Both the position numbers and the translations under genes were made by a program. Shown here in pieces: positions 1 through 9,315 of a stretch of DNA of 35,497 nucleotides (position 1 is its first letter; every line of letters begins with the position of its first letter). The stretch is from contig JAFLUK010000001.1 of NCBI GenBank assembly GCA_022508865.1, positions 18,148 to 53,644 of the forward strand, read 5' to 3'. The stretch comes from Oscillospiraceae bacterium. GTDB taxonomy: Bacteria > Bacillota > Clostridia > Oscillospirales > Acutalibacteraceae. Under the pieces are notes generated by a model, which did not search any database, was not told the DNA's origin, and saw nothing but the letters and a program-made list of their open reading frames with translations.

Positions 1-228
1 ACAGTTGTTAAAACAGAAGAAATAATAGGAATTTTTGATATGGATACATCTACAATATCAAAATGGACTAAAAAATATCTTTCTAATGCAACAAAGAATG
101 GCAGAGTAATTAATGTTACTATGGAATTGCCCAAAAGCTATGTTGTGTGTAACGAAAAAAATGAAATTAAGGTTTATATCAGCCAGATAAGCAGTACAAC
201 ACTTATGAAACGAAAAAATCAGATATAA
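1..228 (+). CDS. remB: RemB-like extracellular matrix regulator (DUF370), 5'-truncated
   Basis: The reading frame is open from base 1 to the TAA at 226-228, so the start lies left of the window. The visible 75 residues include IIGIFDMDTSTISK, NGRVINV and KVYISQISSTTL, the pattern of the small RemB/YaaB family. In Bacillus subtilis RemB and RemA affect extracellular matrix gene expression. In Bacillota the gene lies between recF and gyrB, and gyrB follows here after two small genes, which supports the call. An internal Met at base 40 would lose conserved residues and is not the start. The biochemical role in this organism is inferred from the family only. Confidence 0.85.
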   Translation, partial: TVVKTEEIIGIFDMDTSTISKWTKKYLSNATKNGRVINVTMELPKSYVVCNEKNEIKVYISQISSTTLMKRKNQI

Positions 229-273
229 AATATACTGTAAAAAAGATATAAAAAGGTGGAAAGGAATAATATT

Positions 274-885
274 ATGAAGCTGGATAAATGCCCCTACTGC
301 GGCAGAAGACTTTCCTATCCCTCGGCATTTATGAATAAATCAAAGGGAGAATACAAGTGTACAAGATGTAAAAAGGAAAGTAATATAAACATTAAAAAAA
401 TAATATGGCTTGCATTTACTTTGACAATGCTGGTTGCTTTGATAATTATGATTTTAATAATTATGTATCTAAAAGATAAAAGCCCATTTATGTTTTTGCT
501 TGTAATGATACCTTTTATGATTTTTTATCTTTTTGTACCATTCTTTATAAAGCTCAGGCCGCTGAAAAAGTATCGTGACTTTGTAAGTCAGCAGCAAAAA
601 TATATGAAGTCTGAAATTCTTGACCCTATTACTCAAAGTGATGTAGAGCTTAACGGTCCTATGATAAATACAGATGTATTCAATCAGATAAAAGCAAAAC
701 GTAAGATAATTACAGAGGAAGAGTCTGCAAGAACAAAGGCCTTTATAGAAGTTGATGAAACAAAAAAATTTACTACAGATACAATATCGGGAGATTTGCT
801 CAAAGAAAAAACAGCAGCTTTTTCTATAAAAGATATAAAGGACAGTTCGTTAAGAGAAGACTTCTTTGATGAATTTATTGATTGA
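274..885 (+). CDS. Zinc-ribbon membrane protein, unknown function
   Basis: I do not recognise a named family. The 203-residue protein has an N-terminal zinc ribbon made of CPYCG (about residues 5-9) and CTRC (about 29-32). Two hydrophobic segments follow (about 43-65 and 69-90), then a hydrophilic, charged C-terminal region of about 110 residues. The ATG at 274 is preferred over the in-frame GTG at 256 because GGAAAGGA at 258-265 sits 8 bases before it. The next gene encodes a shorter protein of the same plan, so the two look like paralogues. Both lie between remB and gyrB and are probably co-transcribed with them. Metal binding is inferred from the cysteine spacing. Confidence 0.75.
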   Translation: MKLDKCPYCGRRLSYPSAFMNKSKGEYKCTRCKKESNINIKKIIWLAFTLTMLVALIIMILIIMYLKDKSPFMFLLVMIPFMIFYLFVPFFIKLRPLKKYRDFVSQQQKYMKSEILDPITQSDVELNGPMINTDVFNQIKAKRKIITEEESARTKAFIEVDETKKFTTDTISGDLLKEKTAAFSIKDIKDSSLREDFFDEFID

Positions 886-942
886 GAATAGTGAAAAAAT
901 ATATAATATTTGTTTGCGGGCGGAAAGGCTATAGAATTTAAA

Positions 943-1275
943 ATGTTTAAAAAACCTGTATGTCCCTATTGTAAGGCTATTTATTTTACTAAAGAAATAA
1001 AAAAACAGGGGCATAATGAAGAAGTGGAATGTCATAACTGTAAAAAGAAATTTGTAGTAAAAAAGCTGGGAGGACTTGTTCTCTTGCTTTTGTTGGCAAC
1101 AACCTTGGCTGTGATTTTTGATTTCTTTTTAATATTCTTTATAAATGTGAAAAGTATTTCTACAATTTTATTCTTTTCAGTTGTACTTATTTATATTGTT
1201 TTTCTTTTTAATCCTTTTTTTGTGAAGTATTATAAAAAGAAAGATAAGGATAAAGACAAAAAGTCCGGAAAGTAA
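943..1275 (+). CDS. Small zinc-ribbon membrane protein, paralogue of the preceding gene
   Basis: The 110-residue product starts with a zinc ribbon, CPYC (about residues 7-10) and CHNC (about 31-34). Two membrane segments follow (about 44-68 and 73-95), and the protein ends in a short, very lysine-rich tail. The plan matches the first 95 residues of the gene before it, including a Phe-rich end of the second membrane segment followed by basic residues, but the long C-terminal region is missing. The ATG at 943 is chosen. The nearest Shine-Dalgarno-like GGAAAGG lies about 14 bases upstream, which is long, so the TTG at 910 cannot be fully excluded. Function is unknown. It ends 28 bases before gyrB. 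Confidence 0.65.
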   Translation: MFKKPVCPYCKAIYFTKEIKKQGHNEEVECHNCKKKFVVKKLGGLVLLLLLATTLAVIFDFFLIFFINVKSISTILFFSVVLIYIVFLFNPFFVKYYKKKDKDKDKKSGK

Positions 1276-1303
1276 TAATCATCAGAAAACGGAGGAATTT
1301 GAT

Positions 1304-3277
1304 TTGGAAAATTTGAATAATCAAGGAAGCTTGAACGAAATAGCAAAGGTAGAAAATGAATATGGCGCAGATGAAATACAGGTACTTGAAGGACTGGAAG
1401 CTGTAAGAAAAAGACCGGGTATGTATATCGGTTCTACAGGGGAACAGGGTCTTCATCATCTTGTATATGAAATTGTAGATAACTCCATTGACGAAGCTCT
1501 TGCTGGTTTTTGCTCAAAAATTGAAGTTTCTATTCTACCCGGAGATATAATCAGAGTAAAGGACAACGGACGTGGTATTCCTGTAGGTATTAATACAAAA
1601 ATGGGTCTTCCTGCTGTTACAGTTGTATTTACTGTCCTCCATGCAGGTGGTAAATTCGGCGGCGGCGGATATAAGGTATCAGGCGGTCTTCATGGTGTTG
1701 GTGCATCTGTTGTTAATGCTCTTTCCGAATATCTTGAAGTTAAGGTTTGTGACGGAGAAAATATCTACTTCCAGCGATATGAACGTGGTAAAATAATGAA
1801 TGATCTGGAAATTATCGGAAAGGGTACAGAAAAGGGTACAGAAGTTATCTTCAAGCCTGATCCTGTTATGTTTACGGACACCACAGTTTACAGATACGAA
1901 ATTCTGGAAAAGCGTCTTCGTGAACAGGCTTTCCTTAATGCAGGTGTAAGAATTGAACTTAAGGACGAGAGAGACCCTGAAAATATTGTTGTAAATGAAT
2001 ATTGTTATGAGGGCGGTGTAAAATCCTTTGTAAACTTTATTCGTACAAAAAAGAGCAGAACAAAGGAAATTAACCCTCTCCACGAGGATATTATCTATTT
2101 TGAAAGCGAAAATAAGGAACAGACAATGTCTGTAGAAATTGCAATGCAGTATACAGATGCAATTTCCTCTGATGTTCGTTCCTTTGCAAATAACATACAT
2201 ACCATTGACGGCGGTACTCACGAAGAGGGATTCAGACGTTCTCTTACCAAGGTATTGAACGAATATGGCAGACGTTTTAACAAATTAAAGGAAAAAGATG
2301 ACGACTTAAAATACAGTGATTATGAGGAAGGTCTTTTTGCAATTATTTCTGTTAAGCTGACAGAGGCTGAATTTGAAGGACAGACAAAGGCAAAGCTGGG
2401 AAATACAGAAGTTCGTACAATGGTTTACAGACTTATTAAAGAAAAACTTGCCCAGTTCCTTGAAGAAAATCCTGCAATTGGTAAGATTATCTTTGAAAAG
2501 GCTATGATGTCCTATACTGCAAGAATTGCAGCTCAAAAGGCAAGGGAAAATGTAAGAAGAAAGTCTGCCCTTGACGGTGCAAGACTTCCCGGTAAACTTG
2601 CTGATTGCCAGAGTAAGGACAGTTCAGAAACAGAAATATATATTGTCGAGGGTGACTCTGCCGGCGGCTCTGCAAAAGAGGGCAGAGACAGAAGAATTCA
2701 GGCTATTCTCCCACTTTGGGGAAAAATGCTGAATGTTGAAAAGGTAAGAGAGGACAAGGTTTACGGCAACGATAAGCTTACTCCTGTGATAACAGCTCTC
2801 GGTACAGGAATAAAGGATGATTTTGATATTTCAAAGCTACGTTATGACAAGGTTATTATTATGGCCGATGCCGACGTTGACGGCTCACATATCAGAACAC
2901 TTCTTCTTACATTCTTTTTCCGTTTTATGAGGCCGCTTCTTGAAGAAGGTCATGTATATATCGCACAGCCGCCTCTATACAGAATTACTAAAGGAAAAAA
3001 GCACAAGTATGCTTTCTCTGACCAGGAAAGAGATGCAATGCTCAGCCAGATAGAGGGAAAAACAGAAATTCAGCGATATAAAGGTCTTGGTGAAATGGAC
3101 CCTGAACAGCTTTGGGAAACTACTATGAATCCTGAAACCCGTACAATGTTAAGGGTTGAATTAAAGGATGCAGAAATTGCAGACGAAACATTCTCTATGC
3201 TTATGGGTGAAAAAGTTGAGCCAAGAAGAGAATTTATAGAAACAAACGCAAAGTTTGTTGAAAATCTTGATATATAA
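1304..3277 (+). CDS. gyrB: DNA gyrase subunit B
   Basis: This is the ATPase subunit of DNA gyrase, which introduces negative supercoils together with GyrA. The 657-residue protein is full length for the short GyrB type of Gram-positives. It has the GHKL ATPase domain (RKRPGMYIG and DNSIDEA near residues 37-65, GGLHGVGASVVNAL near 127-140), the transducer region, and the Toprim domain with EGDSAGG at 449-455 and DADVDGSH at 522-528. The C-terminal IQRYKGLGEM motif is present. The start is a TTG at 1304, placed by GGAGGA at 1291-1296; no ATG is available before conserved sequence. gyrA follows after 12 bases with its own strong ribosome site, so the two form one operon. Confidence 0.98.
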   Translation: MENLNNQGSLNEIAKVENEYGADEIQVLEGLEAVRKRPGMYIGSTGEQGLHHLVYEIVDNSIDEALAGFCSKIEVSILPGDIIRVKDNGRGIPVGINTKMGLPAVTVVFTVLHAGGKFGGGGYKVSGGLHGVGASVVNALSEYLEVKVCDGENIYFQRYERGKIMNDLEIIGKGTEKGTEVIFKPDPVMFTDTTVYRYEILEKRLREQAFLNAGVRIELKDERDPENIVVNEYCYEGGVKSFVNFIRTKKSRTKEINPLHEDIIYFESENKEQTMSVEIAMQYTDAISSDVRSFANNIHTIDGGTHEEGFRRSLTKVLNEYGRRFNKLKEKDDDLKYSDYEEGLFAIISVKLTEAEFEGQTKAKLGNTEVRTMVYRLIKEKLAQFLEENPAIGKIIFEKAMMSYTARIAAQKARENVRRKSALDGARLPGKLADCQSKDSSETEIYIVEGDSAGGSAKEGRDRRIQAILPLWGKMLNVEKVREDKVYGNDKLTPVITALGTGIKDDFDISKLRYDKVIIMADADVDGSHIRTLLLTFFFRFMRPLLEEGHVYIAQPPLYRITKGKKHKYAFSDQERDAMLSQIEGKTEIQRYKGLGEMDPEQLWETTMNPETRTMLRVELKDAEIADETFSMLMGEKVEPRREFIETNAKFVENLDI

Positions 3278-3289
3278 GGAGGGATAATA

Positions 3290-5800
3290 ATGGCTGATAA
3301 TGAAAACAAGGATATAACAATGCCGCAGACAAAAATTATAAATGTAGACATTGACAGAGAAATGAGAAAATCTTTTCTTGATTACTCTATGTCAGTTATT
3401 GTATCCCGTGCACTTCCTGATGTAAGGGATGGATTAAAGCCTGTTCACAGAAGAATACTCTATACTATGCACGAAAAGGGTCTTGAACCAAACAAGCCTT
3501 ATCACAAATGTGCAGATACCGTTGGTGCTGTGCTGGGTTCATATCATCCCCACGGTGATGCATCTGTTTATGATGCACTGGTAAGACTTGCACAAACTTT
3601 CTCTATGAGATATATGCTGGTGGACGGTCACGGTAACTTTGGTTCTGTTGACGGAGACCCGCCTGCTGCATACAGATATACAGAAGCCAGAATGAGCAAA
3701 ATTTCAACAGAAATGCTTACAGATATTGAAAAAAATACTGTTGATTTTATGCCAAACTACGATGACAGACTGGAAGAACCTACAGTTCTGCCTGCAAAAT
3801 TTCCTAATCTGTTAGTTAACGGCTCATCAGGTATTGCTGTTGGTATGGCTACAAACATTCCTCCTCATAATCTTGGTGAAGTAGTTGACGCAATGTGCCT
3901 CTTGATTGATAATCCTGATGCAGAGGTTGCTGACCTTATGGAATGTATGCCGGGACCGGACTTTCCCACAGGCGCAATGATAATGGGCAGAAGCGGCATA
4001 AGAGCTGCATACGCAACAGGTCGTGGCAAAATTATTCTTCGTGCAAAGACAGAAATAGAAGAGCAGAAAAACGGCAGATTTAAAATTATTGTTTCTGAAC
4101 TTCCATATCAGGTTAACAAGGCAAGATTGATTGAATCTATTGCAGATATGGTAAGGGACAAAAAACTTGAGGGTATTTCCAATATTGAGGACCACTCTGA
4201 CAGAAACGGTATGCATATTGAAATCGACATCAAGAGAGAAGCTTCTCCTCAGGTTGTGCTTAATATGCTGTTCAAAAATTCTCAACTTCAGACAACCTTT
4301 GGTGTAATTAACCTTGCTATTGTTAACGGCGAGCCAAAAATCCTTACTTTAAAGGAAATGCTCCAGCATTACATTGATTTTCAGGTTGATGTAATTGTAA
4401 GAAGAACAGAATTTGATTTAAAAAAAGCCAAGGAAAGATGTCATATCCTAGAGGGTTTGAAGATAGCACAAGATAATATTGATGAGGTTATTAAGGTTAT
4501 CAGAGAGTCAAAGGACCAATCAACAGCAAAAGAAAGACTTTGTGAAAAATTCGGTCTTGATGAGGTACAGGCACAGGCTATTGTTCAAATGCGTCTTGGT
4601 CAGCTCACAGGTCTTGAAAGAGAGAAAATAGAAAATGAAATTGCAGAATTGCACCTGAAGATTGATGACCTGGAGAATATTCTTGTAAGTCGTGAAAGAC
4701 AGCTTACAATTGTTAAAGAAGAAACTATTGCAGTGCGTAACAAATATTCCGACCCTAGAAGAACAGAAATATGCGCTGTTTCCGGTGAGGTTGATATTGA
4801 AGATTTAATCCCACAGGAGGATTGTGTTCTTACTCTTACACAGTTTGGTTATATCAAGCGTATTCCTGCCGATACCTACAAAATTCAGCACAGAGGAGGC
4901 AGAGGTGTTTCCGGTATGTCACGACGTGAGGAAGATGTAGCAAAGGAAATGTTTGTTATAAATTCTCACGATTTAGTACTTTTCTTTACTGATAAGGGAA
5001 AGGTTTACAGAATTAAATGCTATGAAGTACCGGAGGGCTCACGTCAGAGCAAGGGTATGAATATTGCTAACCTGCTTCCTATTGAACAGGACGAAAAAGT
5101 TACCTCAATGATTAAGGTTAACAGTATGGAAGAGGACAAGTACCTCATTATGGTAACAAAGCAGGGTATCATTAAGAGAATAAAACTTTCTGCATACAAT
5201 ACAGCCCGTAAGGGTGGACTTATTGCCCTTGATATTAACGAGGGCGACGAGCTTGCCTGGGTAAAAATGACAGAGGGTAATGATAATATTATTGTTGCCA
5301 CAAAGAATGGTATGGCTATCCGTTTTAACGAAAATGATGTTCGTCCAATGGGAAGACAGGCACGTGGTGTAAAGGCTATGAAGCTGTCGGAGGGTGACGA
5401 AATTGTTGGTATGTGTGTAGCATCAGATGAAGATTTAATTCTTACAGTATCTGAAACAGGCTACGGCAGACTTTCCTATGGCAGTGATTACAGAGTTCAA
5501 TCCAGAGGCGGTAAGGGTCTTACAAATTACCACATCAGCAAATACGGCAACGTTGCCACTGTTCAGTCGGTTAGTCTTGATGATGATCTTATCCTCATTT
5601 CAAAATCAGGTATAGTTATCAGAATTGAGGCTTCCACCGTAAGAATTTGCAACAGACCTTCAAAGGGTGTTACTCTTATGAAGCCTGTTGAGGATGATAT
5701 GGTTGTAACAGTTGCTACTGCTCCTCACGAAAATGATGAAAAAACCGAAAACACAGAAGAAGCAGAAAATCATAATGAAGCCGATACTACAGCAGAATAA
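3290..5800 (+). CDS. gyrA: DNA gyrase subunit A
   Basis: This is the DNA-cleaving subunit of gyrase, 836 residues. The catalytic tyrosine is Tyr130 in AAYRYTEARM, equivalent to Tyr122 of E. coli. The quinolone-binding helix reads HPHGDASVYD at residues 86-95, so the position equivalent to E. coli Ser83 is Ala91, while Asp95 (E. coli Asp87) is kept. The C-terminal beta-pinwheel carries a GyrA-box-like QHRGGRG in its first blade and a related SRGGKG later, which marks it as gyrase rather than topoisomerase IV ParC. The tail after about residue 805 is acidic and low in complexity. The start ATG follows GGAGGG by 7 bases. The lipoprotein gene downstream begins 9 bases after the stop. Confidence 0.98.
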   Translation: MADNENKDITMPQTKIINVDIDREMRKSFLDYSMSVIVSRALPDVRDGLKPVHRRILYTMHEKGLEPNKPYHKCADTVGAVLGSYHPHGDASVYDALVRLAQTFSMRYMLVDGHGNFGSVDGDPPAAYRYTEARMSKISTEMLTDIEKNTVDFMPNYDDRLEEPTVLPAKFPNLLVNGSSGIAVGMATNIPPHNLGEVVDAMCLLIDNPDAEVADLMECMPGPDFPTGAMIMGRSGIRAAYATGRGKIILRAKTEIEEQKNGRFKIIVSELPYQVNKARLIESIADMVRDKKLEGISNIEDHSDRNGMHIEIDIKREASPQVVLNMLFKNSQLQTTFGVINLAIVNGEPKILTLKEMLQHYIDFQVDVIVRRTEFDLKKAKERCHILEGLKIAQDNIDEVIKVIRESKDQSTAKERLCEKFGLDEVQAQAIVQMRLGQLTGLEREKIENEIAELHLKIDDLENILVSRERQLTIVKEETIAVRNKYSDPRRTEICAVSGEVDIEDLIPQEDCVLTLTQFGYIKRIPADTYKIQHRGGRGVSGMSRREEDVAKEMFVINSHDLVLFFTDKGKVYRIKCYEVPEGSRQSKGMNIANLLPIEQDEKVTSMIKVNSMEEDKYLIMVTKQGIIKRIKLSAYNTARKGGLIALDINEGDELAWVKMTEGNDNIIVATKNGMAIRFNENDVRPMGRQARGVKAMKLSEGDEIVGMCVASDEDLILTVSETGYGRLSYGSDYRVQSRGGKGLTNYHISKYGNVATVQSVSLDDDLILISKSGIVIRIEASTVRICNRPSKGVTLMKPVEDDMVVTVATAPHENDEKTENTEEAENHNEADTTAE

Positions 5801-5809
5801 GGAGAATTT

Positions 5810-6580
5810 ATGAAAAAGATTATAATTACTTTTGTTTCTGTTTTGCTTGTTGCTCTTATGCTGACCGCCTGTTCAAATAAAGAGGAAAAAAAGTCCACAG
5901 ACGACAGTAAGTATCCTACAGCAAACAATACTATTGAGGGAAAAAATCAAACAGAACAGTGCTATAATATGGATATGTCCTCCTTCACAGAAAGGTTCAA
6001 CAAGCTTTATAAGGAAAAGACAGATAGTGAAGGCCCTGTTATTGATATAGACGGAAATTATCATCCCCTTGATAAGGATAACTGGCAGGTTGTTGGTGAT
6101 AAAAAACAAAAGGATGGAGAAACAAGCTATACTGCATATTCTCAAAACACAGAAAAAGCAGAGATTATTCTTTCAATTGACGATACAACAAAAAAAATAA
6201 TTACATTTTCCACAGCAACCACAAACGGTGTGTGGAAAAAATCTGCAAATGATGTAAAAGCAATTGCAATAATAGGCTCAATTGTTTTGGGAGATTATGG
6301 TATAAAGACTTACGATTTCTTTAATGATTTGTTTGATACTGCAATCAGCGGTATGTGTTATTACGACAATGTTGCCTATAGGATTTCCGGAACTAATTAT
6401 AATAAGAAGGCAGAAGATGATATGGTAATCAAACTGATGTCTATTCCGACCACAGTACACGCTCTCCGTGTAACAGCTTATACAGATTATAAAATGTATA
6501 AAGAAGGCAAATGTGATTTTGGCCAGCATACTGAAAAAACCACTGTATCTGAAACTACCAAAAAGGCTGATGCAAAGTAA
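5810..6580 (+). CDS. Predicted lipoprotein of unknown function
   Basis: I do not recognise the family. The 256-residue protein has a lipoprotein signal peptide: MKKIIIT, a hydrophobic core, then the lipobox LTAC with the lipidated cysteine at residue 21. A Ser/Lys/Asn-rich spacer follows, then a soluble domain of roughly 190 residues that should lie outside the membrane, then a Thr/Lys-rich tail. AGGAGA precedes the ATG. It lies 9 bases after gyrA and just before a strong terminator, so it is the last gene of the gyr transcription unit. A link with gyrase is not implied; co-transcription may be incidental. Confidence 0.8.
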   Translation: MKKIIITFVSVLLVALMLTACSNKEEKKSTDDSKYPTANNTIEGKNQTEQCYNMDMSSFTERFNKLYKEKTDSEGPVIDIDGNYHPLDKDNWQVVGDKKQKDGETSYTAYSQNTEKAEIILSIDDTTKKIITFSTATTNGVWKKSANDVKAIAIIGSIVLGDYGIKTYDFFNDLFDTAISGMCYYDNVAYRISGTNYNKKAEDDMVIKLMSIPTTVHALRVTAYTDYKMYKEGKCDFGQHTEKTTVSETTKKADAK

Positions 6581-6592
6581 AAAATGTTAATC

Positions 6593-6617
6593 AAACCACC
6601 CTTTAAGGGTGGTTTTT
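6593..6617 (+). terminator. Rho-independent terminator of the gyr operon
   Basis: A perfect 9-bp stem (AAACCACCC at 6593-6601 and GGGTGGTTT at 6607-6615) with a 5-base loop runs into five T residues at 6613-6617. It lies 12 bases after the lipoprotein stop codon. Confidence 0.9.
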
Positions 6618-6680
6618 GCTATGTATTACTAATTTGTTATTACAAATTAGATAAAATAATTACAATGTTAAAATATTACT

Positions 6681-6708
6681 TTTAGTTTTTAAGAAAACAA
6701 ACTATAAT
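6681..6708 (+). promoter_or_regulatory. Putative sigma-A promoter for zapA-U32
   Basis: A perfect -10 TATAAT lies at 6703-6708, about 40 bases before the zapA start. The -35 is weak (TTTAGT at 6681-6686, 16-base spacer). It follows the preceding terminator, so a new promoter is expected here. Confidence 0.5.
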
Positions 6709-6747
6709 GTAAAATAGAAAAATAGGATTAGAAAGGTTGTATCAAAT

Positions 6748-7239
6748 ATGGGAAAGCAGGTTATTTTTGTTGGAGGTAAACGCTTCATTATCAGAACAGA
6801 AGAAAGCGAAGCGTATATGAAAAAGGTTGTGGAGCGTGTTGACACAAAGCTAAAGTCAATTATAGCTTCAAATCCTTTAATAGATAAGGAGTCTGCTGCC
6901 ATTTTGGCATCCCTTGATTACTGTGATGAGGAATATAAAATCCGAGAAAGATTGGAAGAAATTAAGGAGCAGATTAAAGATTATCTGGAAGAAACAGAAG
7001 AACTCCACAAGGAAATAAAGGATTTAGAAACAAAAAATATGGAGCTTCAGGCAGCTTTGGAAAGATATAATAAAATTGCAGATCCCAAAGATACTATTCC
7101 TAAAGATGATATTAAAAACAAAGAGGAAAAGACTGTAAAAGGAAAAAAAGTTCTTGCAACAGGAAAAATAGAGAATAAAACCCCCACCGTAATTGACGGC
7201 GCCATTCAGCAAAGCCTGTTTCATATGGAAGAAATATGA
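6748..7239 (+). CDS. zapA: Cell division protein ZapA
   Basis: ZapA binds FtsZ and stabilises the Z ring. The 163-residue protein has the family's N-terminal globular domain (VIFVGGKRFIIRTEESEAYM, then a helix ending in SAAILASLDYCDE at about residues 50-62). A long charged coiled coil follows (about 65-115), then a low-complexity C-terminal extension that makes it longer than typical 85-140-residue members. AGAAAGG lies 10-15 bases before the ATG. Its stop overlaps the start of the U32 gene by 4 bases (ATGA), so the two are translationally coupled, an arrangement common in clostridia. Confidence 0.9.
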   Translation: MGKQVIFVGGKRFIIRTEESEAYMKKVVERVDTKLKSIIASNPLIDKESAAILASLDYCDEEYKIRERLEEIKEQIKDYLEETEELHKEIKDLETKNMELQAALERYNKIADPKDTIPKDDIKNKEEKTVKGKKVLATGKIENKTPTVIDGAIQQSLFHMEEI

Positions 7240-9290
7240 ATAATAAAATAGAAATTTTAGCCCCTGCAGGGGGATTTGACTCTGTATATGCCGCTGTAAA
7301 CAGCGGTGCAGATGCAATATACCTTGGTTTGCAGGATTTCTCGGCAAGAAAAGACGCAAAAAACTTTTCCTTTGAAGAGCTTAAAAGTACCACATCATAC
7401 TGTCATATTCGTGGTGTAAAGGTTTATGTAACAATGAATACCTTGTTGTTTGATGAAGAGATGGAAAGTGCTCTGAAAGCGGTGAAAAAGGCTGTAAAAT
7501 GTAATATTGATGCTCTTATTGTGCAGGATATTGGCTTTGCAACTGCTGTTCACACCGCCTGTCCGAAATTACCTCTTCATGGCTCTACCCAAATGAGCAT
7601 TCATTCTGTAAGCGGAGCAAAGCTGTTAAAAGAATTGGGTTTTAAGCGTGTTGTCCTCAGCAGAGAAATGTCAAAAGAAGAAATTAAGGAAATAGCCGAC
7701 AATGTGGACATAGAGCTGGAGGTTTTTGTTCACGGAGCTCTTTGTATGAGCGTCAGCGGTCAGTGTTATTTTTCTGCAATGCTTGGTGGCAGAAGCGGTA
7801 ATCGGGGGCGTTGCGCTCAGACATGCCGGCTTCCCTTTAAGGTTGAGGGTTGTGATTATGCTTTAAGTCTTAAAGATAATTCCATAATATATTATCTTGA
7901 TGAGTTGAAAAAAATAGGTGTAACCTCTGCAAAAATTGAGGGCAGAATGAAGCGTCCCGAATATGTTGCCTCTGCTGTCAGAGCCTGCTATGAAAAGCGT
8001 GAAAAAGGCTTTATTTCTACAGACACAATGGAAAAGCTGAAAAATGTTTTTTCACGAACAGGTTTTACAGAAGGCTATTTTAAAGGGGAACTTGGACACA
8101 ATATGTTTGGTTACAGACAAAAAGAGGATGTTGTGTCTGCAACAGAAGGTCTTTTTAAGGAAATCCGAAATGATTATAAAGATGAAATGAAAAGAATTTC
8201 CCTATCAGGAAAATTTTCTGCAAAATTTAACGAAGCACCTGTTTTCGCCATTTCCGACGAACATAACAGTGTTATAATAGAAGCCCAAATCCTTTGTGAA
8301 AGGGCAGAGAACATACCACTGACTACAGAAAAGGCAGAAAAACAGCTGAATAAAACCGGTGGTACGCCCTACTTTTTTGAAAATATAAGCCTTGATATAG
8401 AGGACAACCTTAGTATACCTCTGTCTGTGTTGAACAAAATTAGACGTGAGGCCTTGGAGCAGATAAGCGAAAAAAGAGATTTTGACTATAATTATAGTTT
8501 TGAAATGCCCCGGCTGAATTTAAAACCTGTTAAAAGACAAATGACAGAAAAAAGGGCAGAAGTTAAGAAAATTGACGGTATCGGCAAGGGTGACTATGAC
8601 CTTGTGTTTGTACCCATTGATATAAGCGAAGGAGATTTCGATGCCCTGAATGATAAAGAAATTAAGTTTGGCATTTCTGTTCCCAGAGGTCTTTTTGACA
8701 GAGAGAAAAAGATAATCAATCGCCTTAAGGAATTTAAGAACAAAGGTGTAAGAGATGTTCTTTGCAATAATCTCGGTGCAGTTTATTTTTGTAAAGAGTT
8801 GGGGTTTGATGTTCACGGTGGAGAATTTCTTAATTTTACCAATACCCTGTCACTAAACTGGGCAGAAAATTTTGGGTTAAAGGACGTTACTCTTTCCTTG
8901 GAGCTTACGGATAATCAAATAAATGCATTGGGCGGAAATATCAAAACAGGGATTATAAGCTATGGTTATATACCTTTAATGCTAACCAGAAACTGCCCTG
9001 TAAAAAGCGGCAACAAGGATTGCAAATCCTGCAAAAAAAAGGAAAAATTGCAAGACCGCAAAAATTTTCAATTTTCCCTTTTTTGCGACGGAGTTTGCAC
9101 AGAGGTGTTAAATTCCGTTCCTCTTAATATTCTAAATCAGATTAATAAAAAGTTTTCAACATCTTTTTATACAAACAAGTTTTATGTGGAAAACTATGTT
9201 GAAAAGGTGGAAAACTACGGCGAAAACCATAGTGATTTACAATCAAAAACCAAATATACAAGAGGAATGTATTTTCGTGGTGTGAAATAG
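7236..9290 (+). CDS. U32-family protein with DUF3656, RlhA-like
   Basis: The 684-residue protein starts with the U32 signature ILAPAGGFDSVYAAVNSGADAIYLG. It contains the core motif with clustered cysteines, GQCYFSAMLGGRSGNRGRC followed by QTC, at about residues 178-201. A DUF3656-type C-terminal half follows, with another cysteine set near residues 589-604 (CPVKSGNKDCKSC). The family was named as peptidases, but E. coli members act in RNA modification; RlhA hydroxylates C2501 of 23S rRNA. The domain order fits RlhA-type proteins and the cysteines may hold an Fe-S cluster. The exact substrate is not shown by the sequence. GGAAGA inside the zapA 3' end is its ribosome site. Confidence 0.88.
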   Translation: MNNKIEILAPAGGFDSVYAAVNSGADAIYLGLQDFSARKDAKNFSFEELKSTTSYCHIRGVKVYVTMNTLLFDEEMESALKAVKKAVKCNIDALIVQDIGFATAVHTACPKLPLHGSTQMSIHSVSGAKLLKELGFKRVVLSREMSKEEIKEIADNVDIELEVFVHGALCMSVSGQCYFSAMLGGRSGNRGRCAQTCRLPFKVEGCDYALSLKDNSIIYYLDELKKIGVTSAKIEGRMKRPEYVASAVRACYEKREKGFISTDTMEKLKNVFSRTGFTEGYFKGELGHNMFGYRQKEDVVSATEGLFKEIRNDYKDEMKRISLSGKFSAKFNEAPVFAISDEHNSVIIEAQILCERAENIPLTTEKAEKQLNKTGGTPYFFENISLDIEDNLSIPLSVLNKIRREALEQISEKRDFDYNYSFEMPRLNLKPVKRQMTEKRAEVKKIDGIGKGDYDLVFVPIDISEGDFDALNDKEIKFGISVPRGLFDREKKIINRLKEFKNKGVRDVLCNNLGAVYFCKELGFDVHGGEFLNFTNTLSLNWAENFGLKDVTLSLELTDNQINALGGNIKTGIISYGYIPLMLTRNCPVKSGNKDCKSCKKKEKLQDRKNFQFSLFCDGVCTEVLNSVPLNILNQINKKFSTSFYTNKFYVENYVEKVENYGENHSDLQSKTKYTRGMYFRGVK

Positions 9291-9315
9291 AGTAAAAAAT
9301 TTAATTTGTTTTTTT

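Noticed and set aside
9185..9193. TGTGGAAAA resembling a DnaA box near the origin-proximal region
   Set aside because: It differs from the consensus, lies inside the U32 coding sequence and has no clustered true boxes around it.
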